Below are positions 29,054-29,247 of a DNA stretch of 29,247 nt, piece by piece. The notes beneath the pieces are model-generated. The model made no database searches and was not told the origin of the DNA. It saw nothing but the letters and a program-made list of their open reading frames with translations. Origin of the DNA: Candidatus Sphingobacterium stercoripullorum (GTDB taxonomy: Bacteria > Bacteroidota > Bacteroidia > Sphingobacteriales > Sphingobacteriaceae); contig DXEZ01000163.1 in assembly GCA_019114715.1 (NCBI GenBank), positions 1 through 29,247 on the forward strand. The letters run 5' to 3'. The stretch's first letter is position 1. Each line of letters opens with the position of its first letter. Made by a program: the position numbers and the translations under genes.

Positions 29054-29247
29054 ATTTTTAAATTGTGCTTCATTTACCTTAGATTTACTATTGTATGATT
29101 TCGTATTCCGTTGTAAATCTAATTTTAAAATCTAATTATTATTAAAGTTAGCAAATTTCAGGCTAGTTTAATAATTCTTTATTTCGAGTTACTATTGGGA
29201 GCGATTGGCTACTGAAACCTATTGACTTATTTTATGAACAAATACTT

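Overview
The window is AT-rich bacterial chromosome from a member of the Bacteroidota. Markers are a gliding-motility protein GldC, a GLPGLI-family protein beside a TonB-receptor-like outer-membrane barrel, an S46 dipeptidyl peptidase, a small DUF2795 protein, few Shine-Dalgarno sequences, and several upstream boxes fitting the Bacteroidota promoter pattern TTTG-N19/20-TAnnTTTG. The order and genus cannot be fixed from sequence alone; a Cytophagales- or Sphingobacteriales-like host is a guess. Coding density is high, genes face both ways, and many end in strong hairpins. No tRNA, rRNA, CRISPR array, insertion sequence or prophage gene was seen.

Layout. 1-2.5 kb: the first codons of one dihydrolipoyl dehydrogenase, a DUF3817 membrane protein, an acyl-CoA thioesterase and a complete second lpdA. 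2.6-3.2 kb: an azurin-like lipoprotein. 3.4-9.85 kb: a four-gene minus-strand signalling operon, giant membrane hybrid kinase -> cheR -> cheB (no receiver domain) -> cytosolic hybrid kinase, with no chemoreceptor, CheA or CheW in view. 10.06-11.04 kb: flotillin-like floA, then a 413-base gap with stacked terminators and a strong small-RNA candidate on the minus strand. 11.45-12.56 kb: kdsC and maf, overlapping. 12.69-12.81 kb: an unannotated 38-residue membrane miniprotein sharing a terminator with the end of the trp operon. 12.8-16.55 kb, minus strand: trpL-trpD-trpF-trpB-trpA, headed by an attenuator whose 15-residue leader peptide carries two Trp codons in a row. 16.7-18.4 kb: a secreted unknown, a DUF2795 protein and a PlsC-type acyltransferase. 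18.6-23.7 kb: an M20 dipeptidase, then the barrel/GLPGLI pair. 23.8-29.1 kb: an S46 peptidase; a DEAD-box helicase, small membrane protein, gldC and EVE-domain cluster; and a DUF493 protein.

How the genes work together. The trp cluster makes tryptophan steps from anthranilate onward, but trpE, trpG and trpC are absent here, so the pathway must be completed elsewhere or is incomplete. The CheB/CheR pair lies inside an operon of kinases; the coiled coil before the large kinase's DHp domain carries Glu-Glu pairs at 7-residue spacing, making the kinase itself a possible methylation target. The M20 and S46 peptidases fit a peptide-using lifestyle.

The observations most worth following are the small-RNA candidate near 11.27-11.36 kb, the methylation-like kinase operon, the trp attenuator joined directly to trpD, and the convergent genes whose terminator stems are built from their own last codons.
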